Made by a program: the position numbers and the translations under genes. The notes under the pieces are model-generated. The model saw only the letters and a program-made list of their open reading frames with translations. It did no database searches and was not told the origin of the DNA. Positions 1-11,289 of a stretch of DNA of 64,000 nucleotides are shown here, piece by piece (position 1 is the stretch's first letter; every line of letters starts with the position of its first letter). Location: NCBI GenBank assembly GCA_028671895.1, contig CM053813.1, positions 39,031,501 through 39,095,500 on the forward strand, given 5' to 3'. The DNA is from Oenanthe sinensis. Taxonomy: Eukaryota > Streptophyta > Magnoliopsida > Apiales > Apiaceae.

Positions 1-430
1 GTACGAGATAATCTATGCAAAATATGTACATATATAAAGTTGATAAAAATATTCATAATATTAACAAAATATATGATATGATATTATATGTGTAATGTAT
101 ATTTTTGTAGCCCTAAACATATATCTTTAACAAGGCAACACACCGATGCCTCGCTTCTTGCTGTTCAATTAGTCAGTAGAAAAAAAATCAGTGTTTCGCC
201 TTGTATAACCCACATTGATGCAATACTGGTTACTCTTGTATGCAAGTAGATGCAAGCATCTTTTTCTGAAGACATAAATTGTGCAAATCTGGTATACTTT
301 TGTACCTGAAACCTATAAGCTTCCTTGACTGTGTTCTTTATAATTTTTTTTAAAACTGGAATTATAAAATTTTAATTTTTTGATTGTGATGTTTCTTTTT
401 GTGTCCAATTCTTTTTAAAGAGAATAACAG
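1..430 (+). other. Intron of the DUF724 gene (upstream part outside window)
   Basis: AT-rich sequence with no coding frame that I recognise. It ends in a pyrimidine-rich tract and an AG at 429-430, immediately before an open Agenet-coding exon. The exon opens with a split codon (two bases, phase 1), so at least one more exon lies to the left. In plant DUF724 proteins the first Agenet pair normally precedes the pair seen here, so the N-terminus is most likely outside the window. Confidence 0.7.
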
Positions 431-3400
431 GGCTGCTATTTAGCAAAGGGAAAAAGGTAGAAGTGTCTCTTGAAAAAGTAGAGCATAGTGAAGTTTGGTT
501 CCCAGCAATTGTACAAGAAGACACAGGAAATGGCTCTTTCTTGGTAGAGTATCAGTGTCTTGGGATAAATGGTAAACCTGAGTCTGTGAAAGTTGAAGTT
601 GATTCTCTTCATATTCGGCCTTCTCCTCCTCAGTTGAAGGGAGACAATTATGATCTGCTAGAGAAGGTGGATGTGTATGTTGAGTTCGGTTGGTGGAGTG
701 GAGTGTTAACCAGAAAACTTCCTGATTATAAGTATATTGTTTTTTTTAAGAAAACAAAGAAAGAGAGGTTAGTTAATCAGACAGAAATAAGACCTCACAT
801 GGAGTGGAAAAAGGGAAACTGGTTTAGTACATCCCAGGTATGATCTCTTTTCCATCTCTAGGAAAGTGTATACTCATCAATCACTTTGTGTATCTCTTAA
901 ATGTTCATTTGTGCATGTAGAAGTTCTGAGGTAAATTCAATGGTCCGTCATTTCCCATTGATCAGGGGCATGCTAGATTATTCAATTGTCGTCGTAGTGA
1001 TCCTTCTGTTTTATAGTTTAAGATGCTATTTGTCCAGTTTTTTTATAATAATAATAATAATAATTATTATTATTATTATTGTTGTTGTTGTTGTGTTGAT
1101 TGCACTGTGGTATTTCAGGATGTCTCGAACTCAATAGATTGTCAAGAATCGGTACGGAATGAAAGCGTTATTGTACATCAGAATGAGATGGTTTCTAGCA
1201 TGGGTGCACTAAACCGGAATTATGAAGAGAGGACTGCTGTTTCCCTGAACTTGTTAGACATAAGAATGGAGCTGTCAACTCCCTCCAGCAAGGAAACATC
1301 TACGAAGAAGCTGCTCAATCCTGGTGCTGATGAGAGCACCAAAAAGATGGAACAAGTTCTTCAAACAGATCCTTTGAATTCATCTTCAAAAAAAGCTTCA
1401 GGGGAAGAAATGCATTATAGTTCTCCTACCTCAACCAATGGCGGTCTTAGAACAAATAACTCAGAACAGTCCAAGGGTGATCCGCTATCGGAAAACTTCT
1501 CGCGAGGGAAGAGAGCTGTTAGTGAAATATTATTTCATCGATTTTTCTTTATAATTTCCTTTTTATCTTGATTCATGTGGTACAAAGATGGCACATTAAA
1601 AATATAATTTTTTTTGAAGAAGTAACAAATGCAAAGTGAAATATATGGAAAAATAATATAATTCTTCCTCGCAAAAACATGGCATCTTATAATAGGGAGT
1701 CATTAGTCCTCGCGCACACTGATTTCTGTGTACTGTTTCCTCTGGTAATGGAAAGATTTCACTCCCACTCCCTAGTTTACTGCTTCCGTATCAAAGATTC
1801 TCAGTGCTGAGGAAAACTCATCATAGTCTATCAAATAATAAAAATGACCTCCCTATACAGGAGTTCTTATAACATATCAATTACCCTTCCTACTTTATAT
1901 CGTTGTGATTAATTTAGAGAGTCTAAGCAATTTACATACTTATTGAGCTTGTTCCCGTAATATTAGTGGATCCTGTCGGACGTCGTGATTAATTTAGAGA
2001 GTCAAAGCAATTTACATATTTATTGAGCTTGTTCCTGTAATATAAGTGGATCCTGTTTCTGACAGTCTATATATCATGTAAACATTATATATCTGTTCTT
2101 GTCGGTCATGGAGTGAGAAGATATCCACGCCGATCTTATATCTTCTAATCCTTGCTTTAAAGTTATTTTTGATTTTACACTGGAAGTAAATAGAAATGGA
2201 TGGAAATAATGTATATGATTTATATATGAGAGATATGTTACTCAGACTCGGCTAGAAGTGTCCAACATGGATACGTGTCCAAGTATCAGATACGGCATCA
2301 TTTTGAAAAATATGCATGTTTTTGACCTAAAATAAGTGTCCAAGTCCGAGTGTCGAGTGTCTGACACGGGTATTCGAAGGTAAAATGATGAGTCAGAGTA
2401 ACATAGTATAAGAGTTCATATAATAACCCAAGCCTGCAATTGAATGCATACCGGGCCCAAAAACCCACCACAGTCAGCCCATAAAAGCTAACAATTTTTG
2501 GTATACATTAGTTATTGACTTGTCCTTGTAAAGGGCCTAAACACACTCTTTCTATTCGATGTGGGATGTTACAAACACCCCACCTTATTGGGTCGACGTG
2601 ACTTGTCCTTGTAAAGGGCCCAAACACACTCTTTCTATTCGATGTGGGATGTTACAAACACCCCACCTTATTGGGTCGACGTCCTCGCTGAGTTCACAGA
2701 CAAACTTATGGAACCCGGGCGATGCCTTAGCACTTTCGACCGGGTATGAGTCTGATACCATTTATAATAACCCAAGCCCGCAACTGAATGCATACTGAAA
2801 GCTAACAATTTTTGGTATACATTAGTTATACATTAGTTATGGACTTGTCCTTATAAAGGGCCCAAACATACCCATTCTATTCGATGTGGGATGTTACAGT
2901 TCACATAATTGGTGTAGTCAACGCAATTCGATGCAACAATGATGCAAAAGTAATTTATTTTCGGAGTAACACATGCTTGTTAGAATTTTCTTTTACTGGA
3001 ATATTGTCTGATTCTTGAATTTATTCTTATTGGTGCTTCTGCAGAGGACTAAACGTCACCAAATTGATGTACTTGAGCACCATACTCCACAGCGTTTGGG
3101 AAGAAGTGTGGGGAGACCACCAAAATCACGGATTAGTGAGTCACAAACTTTGGCGGGAGGTAATTCACTTGTGCTGTACACTTTTCTAGGTAAAACATGT
3201 CTATATTCCTCAACAGATGACATACATAGTTAATGCTTTGCCTTTTCCAGATGAAAGAGTTGGTGAACTGGACCATCGTACACCAGAACAATTAGGGAAG
3301 AAGAATGAAGTGCTTCCAATAGCTCAAATGAGCGATGCAAAAACACCAGGAGGCACGTAGCTGATCTGGAATAACTAGAAAATATCTTTAAGCACTAGAA

Positions 3401-6400
3401 ATAGCTGTTTAATGACAGTGTTTTCTCTGCAGAGAAAAATGACGATGCTGTTAAATTTACTGAAGAAAACCATGTTCGGAAAGACTATGTTACAGGAGAT
3501 CCAATCACTCGTAATCCAGAGAAAGTAGTAATAGAAGGCAGCCAAGATGAAGTACTTCTTCACCCTGCTGAAGTCTTGCTAGATTTTTCTGGAGAGCAGC
3601 AGTTTGTCCATGATCCACCAGTAGAGGAAATCAAGGTATGAGTGCGTAAACTAGTGTTCTAGTGTTACAATATTAATTTGTGTATGCCTTGTAAGCTGAT
3701 ATTTTTCTTGAGTGCTACAATATCTTCGATTATAAATTTCCATAGAATGCCTTCATAGATATCCAGTCTATAACAAAGGTGTACACAATCAAACCAATGC
3801 ATGTTGACTATAATGGTTACTGTAATGTTAGCTAAATATGCTAGTCATAGATTGAACTTGCGGATGTTTGAATACATCATAATGACTGTTATGCCTTTAG
3901 GAGGCTGATCAACTAGAATGTCACGTAAAGATCACCGGGAAAAGGAAAAGGGGAAGACCACCCAAGTTGCAAAAAAGCCCCGAAGTTGGTCAGCAGAAGG
4001 TAAGCAAGAAGTTGGCAAAAAGCCCTGAAGTTACAGAGAGGAATGGAGGTGTTACTGCTGAAGACATGGTTTCGGGCGAAGTTGTGTTGCCGGTAGTGGT
4101 TGGACTAGAAGCGACAAAGGTGGATGGTTCTGCATCCAATAAGGAAAAGCTTGGAGTCGATAGAAAGATCTTTAATGGTTTAGTAGACAAGAAAAGCAAA
4201 TCAAGCAGTAAGATCGAAGTTTATACTGCAAAAAAAGATAAATTTCTTAGCAAAAGAGGTATGCTAGTTTCAGTTGGAAAACAAGAAAAGGATTCTTCAA
4301 AAAGAGGAAGACGAAGAACCCAAAACATTGACGCTGGATCTCCAAATCAAGGTACACTACATCCCTGTTGTACAATTGACATGTATCATAAGCTACATCC
4401 TTCAGCATCTATATTACCTTTACAGTTCTACAGGTTACTTTCATCGGGGGCGAAATGTTGTCATTTTTACTTTACTTGGGGACTGAATTAGTTCATTTAT
4501 AAGCACATAGCTTTATCTTGTAACTATCAGCATATTCTTTTTGTTTTGCAAGCTTAAATCGTAGCAGAAAAGATTATAAATTTTATCATAGGTTGAGATT
4601 ATGATATGAGATGTCTTTCTTTGTGGGGAATAGAACATTTGTAATTATTTTTACAATCTATTTGTTGGATCCTGGGAATGAAAGCAAGGAGTTGACCATC
4701 CCACAAAGGCACAAACTCTCTCTCTCCATTTGGTTGGTAGAAATGAAATAAAATATTAGACGGAAGAGAAGGAAGAATGAAAAACATGGTAGGTTGTGAA
4801 TCTTTAATGATTATATTTGTGAAGGATATGAGGAGGAAGTACGAATCAGCATTCATACCTAGATTTGTGGGACTCGGCCCTATTTTGAATTTACGTGACT
4901 GGAATATAGGGCATGAATTTCTGACTTGGTAAAAATTTCATTCCACTCCACTCCACTCCTTTTGATTCCCTCCAACCAAAAATGAGCACTAAATTACTCT
5001 TTTAAAACACCAATTTGATGTTAACACTTAAAACATAGATCTGTTTGTTGAGTCTTTCTTGGTCACCGATTGTATTAGTTTAATTATTGTTTTAATCAGT
5101 TGCACCCACATCCACTACAGATTCTGAAGACACAAGTGCCGGAATAATGACAGGGGTTAATGGAAAGGGTTGTTTGGTGAAAGAAGCAGAAATGTCCACT
5201 GTTAGGCTACCCTTTAATATGTCCGATGATGAACCTCTCTCTATGTGGTTGGAAGCTCCAAAGACTGCTGATGTCACAAGTAAGCTAGTGCATGATATTA
5301 AAGGCACTTGCTCACATGTATAGCAGTTTTTTTATACACTAGCTTATAAACCGTGCAATCTGGCATTTTTCAAATATTTTTGTTAATATTATTTTTATTT
5401 ATTTTATTTTTTTCTTATTATATGTATATTTATTAAATTGTATTATTTATTTACTTCAAGAAAAAATATAATTTTTAGTTAATTTTTTATTTGTGGAAAA
5501 CCAAAAATCTTAATCTTCTCTCTTAATTATTATTTTTAATATATATATATATATATATGTATTAAGAATAATATTTTGAATATTATGCATTATATAAATA
5601 TTTATATGAATCATAATTATTAATCTTTTTAAAATATTTATGTATGTAATTATCAATGTTGTTATTTTATTTATTCTTTAGAGATGATAATACAAGTACT
5701 CACTTTTAATATGTTGTTGATAAAATTCGAATCCTATACCTTTAGTATTAGTTTGCATATTAAATTAAATAATATCCTTAATATTAGGTCTAATGGCTTT
5801 TATCTATTTCATTTTTATTCAAACGGTCTTTATTCCTTCTGCGGTGTGGTACTCCACTGCTGACAACCATAGTTTTGGATAAGACCTCTCTTATGCTTAC
5901 TAGTTTATACCCATGCAATGCATGAGTTCTTTTTTTAATAATAATTTATAACAATTTTATACTTAAATTTATTAATTTTTTTATAAATTTATATTTATTC
6001 AAATTTATTATTAAAATTTAATACATTTTCTACTAAGTTATTGTTATTTGTTAATAATTGAACCTTAGTCACTTTATTTACAAATATTATTTAGGAATAA
6101 TGTTAAGTTAATTCTTGTACAAACGGGGAATCGAACCTAATGAATTAATCGACTGACTAATAATACTTCAGAACTTTCAGCTTTACCCTGACGACCAAAC
6201 CATATTAACTCCCTTATTGTATTTATATATAGGATATAATTTGTTGTTTTGCAGGTGCCTCGCAGGGGAGGAATGTGGAGCAGCAATGTACTACAAATTG
6301 TAGTCAAGATATTGTTCTCCGATCGTCTCAATGTAATGATCAGAGCTTGCCGTTTGCTAAGAGTAGCTCACTCTGGGAGACTATTGAGTCTATGCAGGTC

Positions 6401-6922
6401 TTTCGCCTGTTGCCACAGAAGCCACACTTCCAATCTTTGTACTCAAAAAAAGAAAGTTCTCGTGAAGGATTGGCAATAGCTTTAATGGTTGACTTTGCCA
6501 ATGTTTTTGAGAAGACATCGACCATGCAATCTGATGGCCCAAGAAACATTATAGAGGACACTCTGGAAACTCTTCTTGATTTGGAAGATAATGGGTTTGA
6601 TGTCAAAGTAGTACGGGAGCGTTTAAAGCAGTTGCTATCAGCCAAGGACAAGCTGGAAGGACTTGAGGCTAAGGCAAAGGAAAATACAGATCAGATCGAG
6701 GAAGAAAACAATGATAAGTTAATTAATCGTGAAAAGGTTAAAGATATAGAAAATCGCATACGTTTGCTGCAAGAAGAGCGTGCCTTGGCTTTGTCAATTG
6801 AGGCGGAAAAAGATTCGACTATTGCTTATTTGGAATCAACACTCAATGTCATTCATGATAGCATCAGGAATGCCGACCTTGAGTTTAAAACCATAGCAGC
6901 TGCTCCTTGGCAAGTGTGGTAA
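431..6922 (+). CDS. DUF724/Agenet domain protein (3' part, 8 exons)
   Basis: I read exons at 431-837, 1119-1517, 3045-3159, 3251-3352, 3433-3635, 3901-4351, 5100-5279 and 6255-6922 (stop TAA). The phases agree at every junction and give 840 visible residues. Residues 1-135 are a tandem Agenet (Tudor-like) pair with VEFGWWSGVL and ending in HMEWKKGNWF. The linker carries AT-hook-like cores (VGRPPK in exon 3, KRKRGRPPK in exon 6), suggesting nuclear DNA or chromatin contact. Exon 8 starts the DUF724 domain (LPFAKSSSLWETIESMQVFR), followed by a charged coiled coil at about 735-815. The intron after exon 4 has a GC donor. Family members are plant-specific, and roles in RNA transport or chromatin reading have been suggested but are poorly established. 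The first Agenet pair is missing from the window. Introns 2 and 7 are long and carry repeats. Exact exon borders are my inference from frame and GT/AG signals. Confidence 0.88.
1044..1097. repeat. Compound microsatellite (ATA)n-(TTA)n-(GTT)n
   Basis: An ATA run passes directly into an ATT run and then a GTT run, just upstream of the splice acceptor at 1117-1118 of the DUF724 gene. The ATA and TAT halves are complementary and could pair in RNA. Confidence 0.9.
1901..2060. repeat. 80-bp tandem duplication in DUF724 intron 2
   Basis: Two head-to-tail units (1901-1980 and 1981-2060) both begin with CGTNGTGATTAATTTAGAGA and differ at only a few positions. No coding content is seen. Confidence 0.9.
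2416..2897 (-). mobile_element. TRIM-like miniature LTR element in DUF724 intron 2
   Basis: Related terminal segments lie at about 2416-2575 and 2762-2897. Read on the minus strand each starts TGTAACATCCCACATCG. Directly inside the right-hand copy, on the minus strand, is TGGTATCAGACTCATACC, which resembles a tRNA-Met primer-binding site. A G-rich tract (AAGGTGGGGTGTT) sits before the left-hand copy, where a polypurine tract would be. There is no coding capacity, as expected of a terminal-repeat retrotransposon in miniature. An 83-bp piece (starting at 2517 and again at 2600) is duplicated inside. The LTR ends are not sharp. Confidence 0.6.
3353..3432 (+). other. Probable GC-AG intron in the DUF724 gene
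   Basis: The exon 3251-3352 stays in frame with the next exon only if it ends GGAG and the intron begins GCACGT. The one nearby GT (3357) would shift the next exon into a frame that meets a stop. The acceptor is the CAG at 3430-3432. The preceding exon ends with the same GGAG and phase, but there with a normal GTAATT donor. Confidence 0.6.
4720..4990. repeat. MITE-like foldback in DUF724 intron
   Basis: The ends are roughly inverted. CATTTGGTTGGTAGAAATG near 4729 pairs imperfectly with the complement of CCCTCCAACCAAAAATGAG near 4970-4988. GAATGGA/TTCCATTC-type motifs are repeated inside. There is no open frame. It sits between exons 6 and 7. Confidence 0.35.
5340..6240. other. AT-rich intron 7 of the DUF724 gene
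   Basis: Very AT-rich, with a (TA)n run at about 5538-5558 and no coding frame or recognisable element. It separates the exon ending at 5279 from the last exon starting at 6255. Confidence 0.7.
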
Positions 6923-7530
6923 TATACAATTGACTTGTAGAGAGTAGGCAAGTTTCAATGGAATTTTATAGACCTGTGTCATCGCACCAACAGGATGAAG
7001 ACAAAGACACGAAAATCGAATATGATGACAGCTGGTCAATGCGGTAATTTAGTCGTAACCAGTGAGACCTATGGACTAATCTATCTATATGGGGATCTCA
7101 CTTAGTATATTTTTGTTCCTTTTTCTGGGTTCTCATTGTAGCCTCTTGTCCATGACTTGTTTCTTCCATCTTAATTCTTTATTTTGTCATAGTGACTTTA
7201 ATAGAGTAGATTGTAGGTTTGTACTGTCATTTGATGAATGTGCCTTGATTACATGTATGGTTTTTGTTTAGTTATTCGTTTTTCTATGTTAAATATTTAT
7301 TTTGTAATTTGTATGCTTGGGTGGGAGCTACTTGACTCGAATGTTGTTTTTGTATGTTTTTGTTTATGTGCTGCTTGCATTAGGAAAAATCGCTATCTGC
7401 AGGCACCGGTGATCTGCTATGCAAGTGTTAACTTACTCAAGATAGAGACGATATGCTCCACCGGTTACTACCTTGGTAAATATACAAAAACAGATTGCCT
7501 ACTTCCTACCATCTGGCTAAAGTACTAGGT
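6923..7530. other. DUF724 3' UTR and downstream sequence, no gene
   Basis: T-rich downstream sequence. Short hydrophobic-looking frames here are low-complexity and match nothing I recognise. No clear polyadenylation signal could be fixed. Confidence 0.5.
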
Positions 7531-7539
7531 GTCTTATTT

Positions 7540-7947
7540 TTTAGGTGTCTTATTTTTCGTTGAGTTAAAGAGCAACAAATTTTGGTGCTATTTTTTTCAA
7601 AGTCGTGGCATGTTAAATTCGGCCAAATGCGGTGAAATATAATATATTAAATTCGACAAAAGTAATTCATTTTAAGCACTAAATTATAAAATTTGAATTT
7701 TTCATCAAAATTTAAAATTTTTGGTCGAATATATAAATACGACCAAATTCAGTCAAATTTGACAAATAATAATTTTGATCAAAATTAATCGAATTTATCA
7801 TATATTCGATTACATTATTATTTTCAACTCTGTTATTAATGAAGGGAGGTTTATTATCGAATCTAGTTTAAATTCGACAGAACTTGGTTGAAATAAGCTA
7901 ATTCAACCGAAATATTTCAATCAAATTTACTCATTTTTCTTGTTGTG
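7540..7947. mobile_element. CACTA (En/Spm) terminal remnant
   Basis: It is rich in short direct and inverted AATTCGAC/GTCGAATT-type subterminal motifs and ends ATTTTTCTTGTTGTG. That end is the complement of a CACTA-type terminus, one base different from the CACTACAAGAAAAT terminus at 35877. There is no coding capacity. The other end is not resolved. Confidence 0.5.
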
Positions 7948-8847
7948 TTGGTTATATATGTTACTATATAATGCATAATTTATTTCTCTAGTTTTGCTTT
8001 GTAATAGAAAAATTAATTAAAATTGGGGGTAGATTTAAAAGAAACAAAAAATGGCACTTATTAAAGAAATGGAGAAGTGATGCCAAGCCACAAAGAAGCC
8101 GCCAAGCCGAGTAGGCCAAATTCAAGCTAACAAGATATTCTTGGAGCCAAAACAAAAGATTAAGACAAGAAAAATGAGTTGTATTTCATATTTTGTAGTT
8201 CATAGATTAGTTTCTAGAGTGTGAATTATAAACACTCCTTTTGTAATAGTGTAGCTTGCAGTTTAAATTTTAAACACTTTTACATAATCATTTTACTCAA
8301 GATCTCGTTAATTTAACAATATTGCTCAATTTACTTATTCTTCTAAATTCCGGCAATGATAACTTTTGTTTCCGGCTAATGGCCCGGATTCCGGGACTTA
8401 CTAGATCTGTTAAAAGGAGCCCTTTATTATCATTAATATTAAACTTTATTCAAACCTCGATCTTCACTTAATTTTTCATGTATCTTTGTTCAATAATTTT
8501 TCAAAAGTAACTCCACTTTCTCTAGCGACAAATAATTTTCGGGCAGTTTGCTTCGTTACCCGTCCGACAACAGCTTACTTGAGTAAAGATTAATTGTCCT
8601 TTCATATTCTTAGTGTTAATATTATATCTTATTAAATAAATTTTTGCTATATCTCAATCCTGATAGATATATAACTATGAGCGACTATGCCGATCAAATC
8701 TTTACATATTCCGATCTTGTTTTGTACCTTCATTTCTTATCCTAATTTGGTACATGCTTTTACACTTTTGCCCTTGCGTTGATTTCTTTCCGGTTTTTAT
8801 AAATAGTCTTTATGATATAAGTTTGGTTTACCAGACTTGTTTTCAAC
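7948..8847. other. Intergenic, no gene recognised
   Basis: Moderately AT-rich sequence without an extended frame. A GC-richer patch at 8090-8120 and around 8370-8420 looks like old LTR or untranslated transposon sequence, but I cannot name it. Confidence 0.4.
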
Positions 8848-9260
8848 CTCCAAATTGTAGTCTGCAGGAACCTACTAGAACCTTGATTTCTTTAGTTAAT
8901 CTAATGTATCCTAATTTGTATACTTACCCCAACCACCTTTGCAAAATGCACCACCAAGACAACCTAAACACTGTCTCTGTCTGCTACCACTGCCTCCTTG
9001 TACTATGTCCCATTGTTTGCCTGGTACATAAATGCCTTGTGTTGTTTCATTGGTGCAATCAATTGGCCCTACTGCATGGACATCAGTTGAGATGCAGGAT
9101 GCAAGGAGATTGTGTTAGAAAACAAAGGTCGAGACACCAAAGTTGTGCCTCTCAACCCGTGGGTGTGAGGAAAACATGAGTTGCGCTGTTTCTAAAGATA
9201 GCTTGAGTAGGCCTTGCCGCTTCTGAAGATCGCTTCAGGAGGCCAATAAATTTGAAAGTC
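8848..9260 (+). pseudogene. ELF7/PAF1-like exon-1 fragment (plus strand copy)
   Basis: The nucleotide sequence aligns with the 3' half of the ELF7-like first exon, from CCTCCAAATTGTAGTCTGCA to the region equivalent to the exon end near 9258. It keeps matches such as CAATCAATTG and GACACCAAAGTTGTG, but the coding frame is broken and the proline-rich reading is lost. It faces another fragment of the same exon at 9310-9645 in the opposite orientation. The downstream exons are absent, so this is a partial pseudogene copy. Confidence 0.75.
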
Positions 9261-9605
9261 CCTTATGTCCTTCATTTCAACTTCACTCATTGAAAGTACA
9301 CTATGATATATGACTCATGTTTGCCTCACACCCGCTAGTTGATTCACTCCCTTTTGGCACAACTTTGGTGTCTCCGCCCGTTGTTTTCCGACGCAATCTT
9401 CTTGCATCCTCCATTTCAACTAATGTTCTTGAAATAGGCTCAATTGATTGCGCCGCTGGGACAACATAAGGCCTTTCTGTATCAGGAAAACAATGAGACG
9501 TAGTACGAGGAGGCAGTGGTGGCGGACAGGGACAGTGAGTAGATTGTCTAGGTCGTGCATTTTGCAAAGGTGGTGGAGGTGGGTAAAACAAATTAGGGTA
9601 CACTG
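8905..9605. repeat. Inverted repeat made of two ELF7 exon-1 fragments
   Basis: The arms at about 8905-9182 and 9325-9605 are inverted copies of about 280 bp around a spacer of about 140 bp. Within the stretch covering GACACCAAAGTTGTGCC and the 55 bases next to it I count roughly 88% match. A read-through transcript would fold into a long, imperfect hairpin. Confidence 0.75.
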
Positions 9606-9645
9606 GATCAGGGGCGGACACAGACAGGAATGAACCATAAGGCAC
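9310..9645 (-). pseudogene. ELF7/PAF1-like exon-1 fragment (minus strand copy)
   Basis: An open minus-strand frame of 114 residues. It reads VYPNLFYPPPPPLQN, then CPCPPPLPPRTTS, then QSIEPISRTLVEMEDARRLR, closely following the proline-rich first exon of the ELF7-like gene at 25632-26407. It keeps the frame through the charged stretch but stops before the LKRPTKFVCKLK segment, and no later exons follow. On nucleotide inspection it appears closer to the opposed plus-strand copy than to the gene. It abuts a hAT pseudogene on its upstream side. Confidence 0.75.
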
Positions 9646-9689
9646 ATTAGACTTTGATAAAAAGCTCCCAGCAGGAATTTTTTTTTACA

Positions 9690-11250
9690 AGGGGGGGGGG
9701 CAATTTTACAGGGGCAGACATTTTCATAATAATATTCTCCTGGTTTTCATCTCTTGAAATTGCTTGATAATGTCTTCTGTTGATACATTTTCAAATATTT
9801 CGCACTCAATGTATGTTAATAAGCAATCGTTCATCCAGTAGTCTCCCATTCGATTTTGTAATGATTGTTTGACAATCTTCATAGCTGAAAATACTCTCTC
9901 GACTGTAGCGGTGGCAACCGGCAAAGTTAATGCCAACTTTACCAAATGAAACACTAAAGGATACATAATATCTTTTCTGGTTTCAACCATTTTCTGAGAA
10001 AGTTCACTAATACCATTCACCTCAAGAAAATCGATGTGATCTTTTACATCAATAATATAATTTCACAGCTGATTGTCTAGCAACAAGAGGTCTGATGGAG
10101 AAAAACCAGTAGGATAGAACTCTGCAAATCAAATGAGTTTGTTCTTATCAAAGGCAGAAAAACAATGAGATGGATTTAGACAAGACATACACAAAAGTAA
10201 CTCGGTATTTACCTAATTGAATCGAACATTTAACTCAACAATTTGTGCATCAACTACTGTGTAGAACAAACTTGTTCGATAATAGACTTTATTTGTAATT
10301 TGTTCAGCTCCATGTCGTGATCTCCCTCGAGGTACAAATATATATCCTACATTGTTGGGATAGTTAATGAGTTTTTATTGCAGAACTCATATGTTTCTTC
10401 CAATAAAGGCTCCAATCCATTCTTCCTCAAATTTTGAAATCAGATTTTAGATGTTTTGACAAGATCCATGGCATTGACAAGGTCCTGATCTTTCCTTTGG
10501 AGTGCTTGTGATAATTCATTGGTTAATCCCAAGACAGTTTTCATCATATGTAGTAAGAAAGTGAATTCAAAACATTGAATAACATTTAGAAGCACATTTG
10601 CGTCAGCCCTTTGATCCGAAAGTGTGCCTTCATTTTCTACATATTCAAGCAAATCAACTATGGAAGGATACATGCTGATCAGATTCACTATAACACCATA
10701 ATGTGATCCCTATCTAGTATCAACAGCTCGTTTTAATGATAATTCTTGATTCAGACCACATCCGGTGGTAAGTTCACCATTATTAAGTTGATCAGCCACT
10801 CTTTTTAACTGATTCTCTCGAAGAATATCTTTACGTTTACAAGAGCCTTCACCAACATTTGTCAAATGTGCAATATAATTAAAAAAGGTTCCAAGTTTCT
10901 TGTGATTTTTTGCAACAGCCACAAGCATTAATTGGAGTTGGTGCGTGCAACAATGAAAAAATGAGCTGATTTATTTTGTGCCAGTATCAAACTTTTTAGC
11001 CCATTGAAATCTCCCCGCATATTACTTGCTCCGTCATAACCTTGACCCCCGTATCCTTGTTAAGCTCAATCCATATATTGCTAATAATGACTCAATTGCA
11101 GCTTTGAGGGAAATAGCAGTAGTATCGGTCACATGTACAATACCAACAAATCTTTCAAGCACACAACCTTTTTTATCCACAAAACGTAGAATCGTTACCT
11201 CTTGGGATCAGATGTAACTTTTGTTCTTAACAAAATTCTAAGCTACTATG
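9690..11250 (-). pseudogene. hAT transposase remnant (ZMYM1-like, DUF4371 type)
   Basis: Read on the minus strand from about 11240 to 9724, the frame fragments show the order of a hAT transposase of the TTF/ZMYM1-like plant group. A GYDGASNMRG block around 11030 is followed by HFFHCCTHQLQLMLVAVAKN near 10920, helical segments at 10688-10440, and the C-terminal dimerisation signature ATATVERVFSAMKIVKQSLQ near 9930. Frameshifts and stops separate the blocks, so it is dead. A run of ten G at about 9691-9700 lies just beyond its C-terminal end. Terminal inverted repeats were not located. Confidence 0.8.
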
Positions 11251-11289
11251 AAATATGCTCCCCCGGTTACTACCCTAGCTAATGTTAAG

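Noticed and set aside
901..1137. Frame with poly-Ile/Val tail
   Set aside because: It is translation of the ATA/ATT/GTT microsatellite in a DUF724 intron.
2230..2400. Region with repeated GTGTCCAAGT/GTGTCTGACACG words
   Set aside because: Resembles a dispersed plant repeat but has no ends or structure to define it.
7440..7480. Shared phrase with 11245-11280 (ATGCTCC...CCGGTTACTACC)
   Set aside because: A short match around the hAT region might mark a duplicated flank, but it is too short and the boundaries do not agree.
7089..7528. Hydrophobic frames that look like small membrane proteins
   Set aside because: T-rich 3' flank of the DUF724 gene gives hydrophobic codons by composition; there is no start context, motif or continuity.
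8754..9179. 141-codon plus-strand frame as a gene
   Set aside because: It is a shifted reading of a decayed ELF7 exon-1 copy, not an independent protein.
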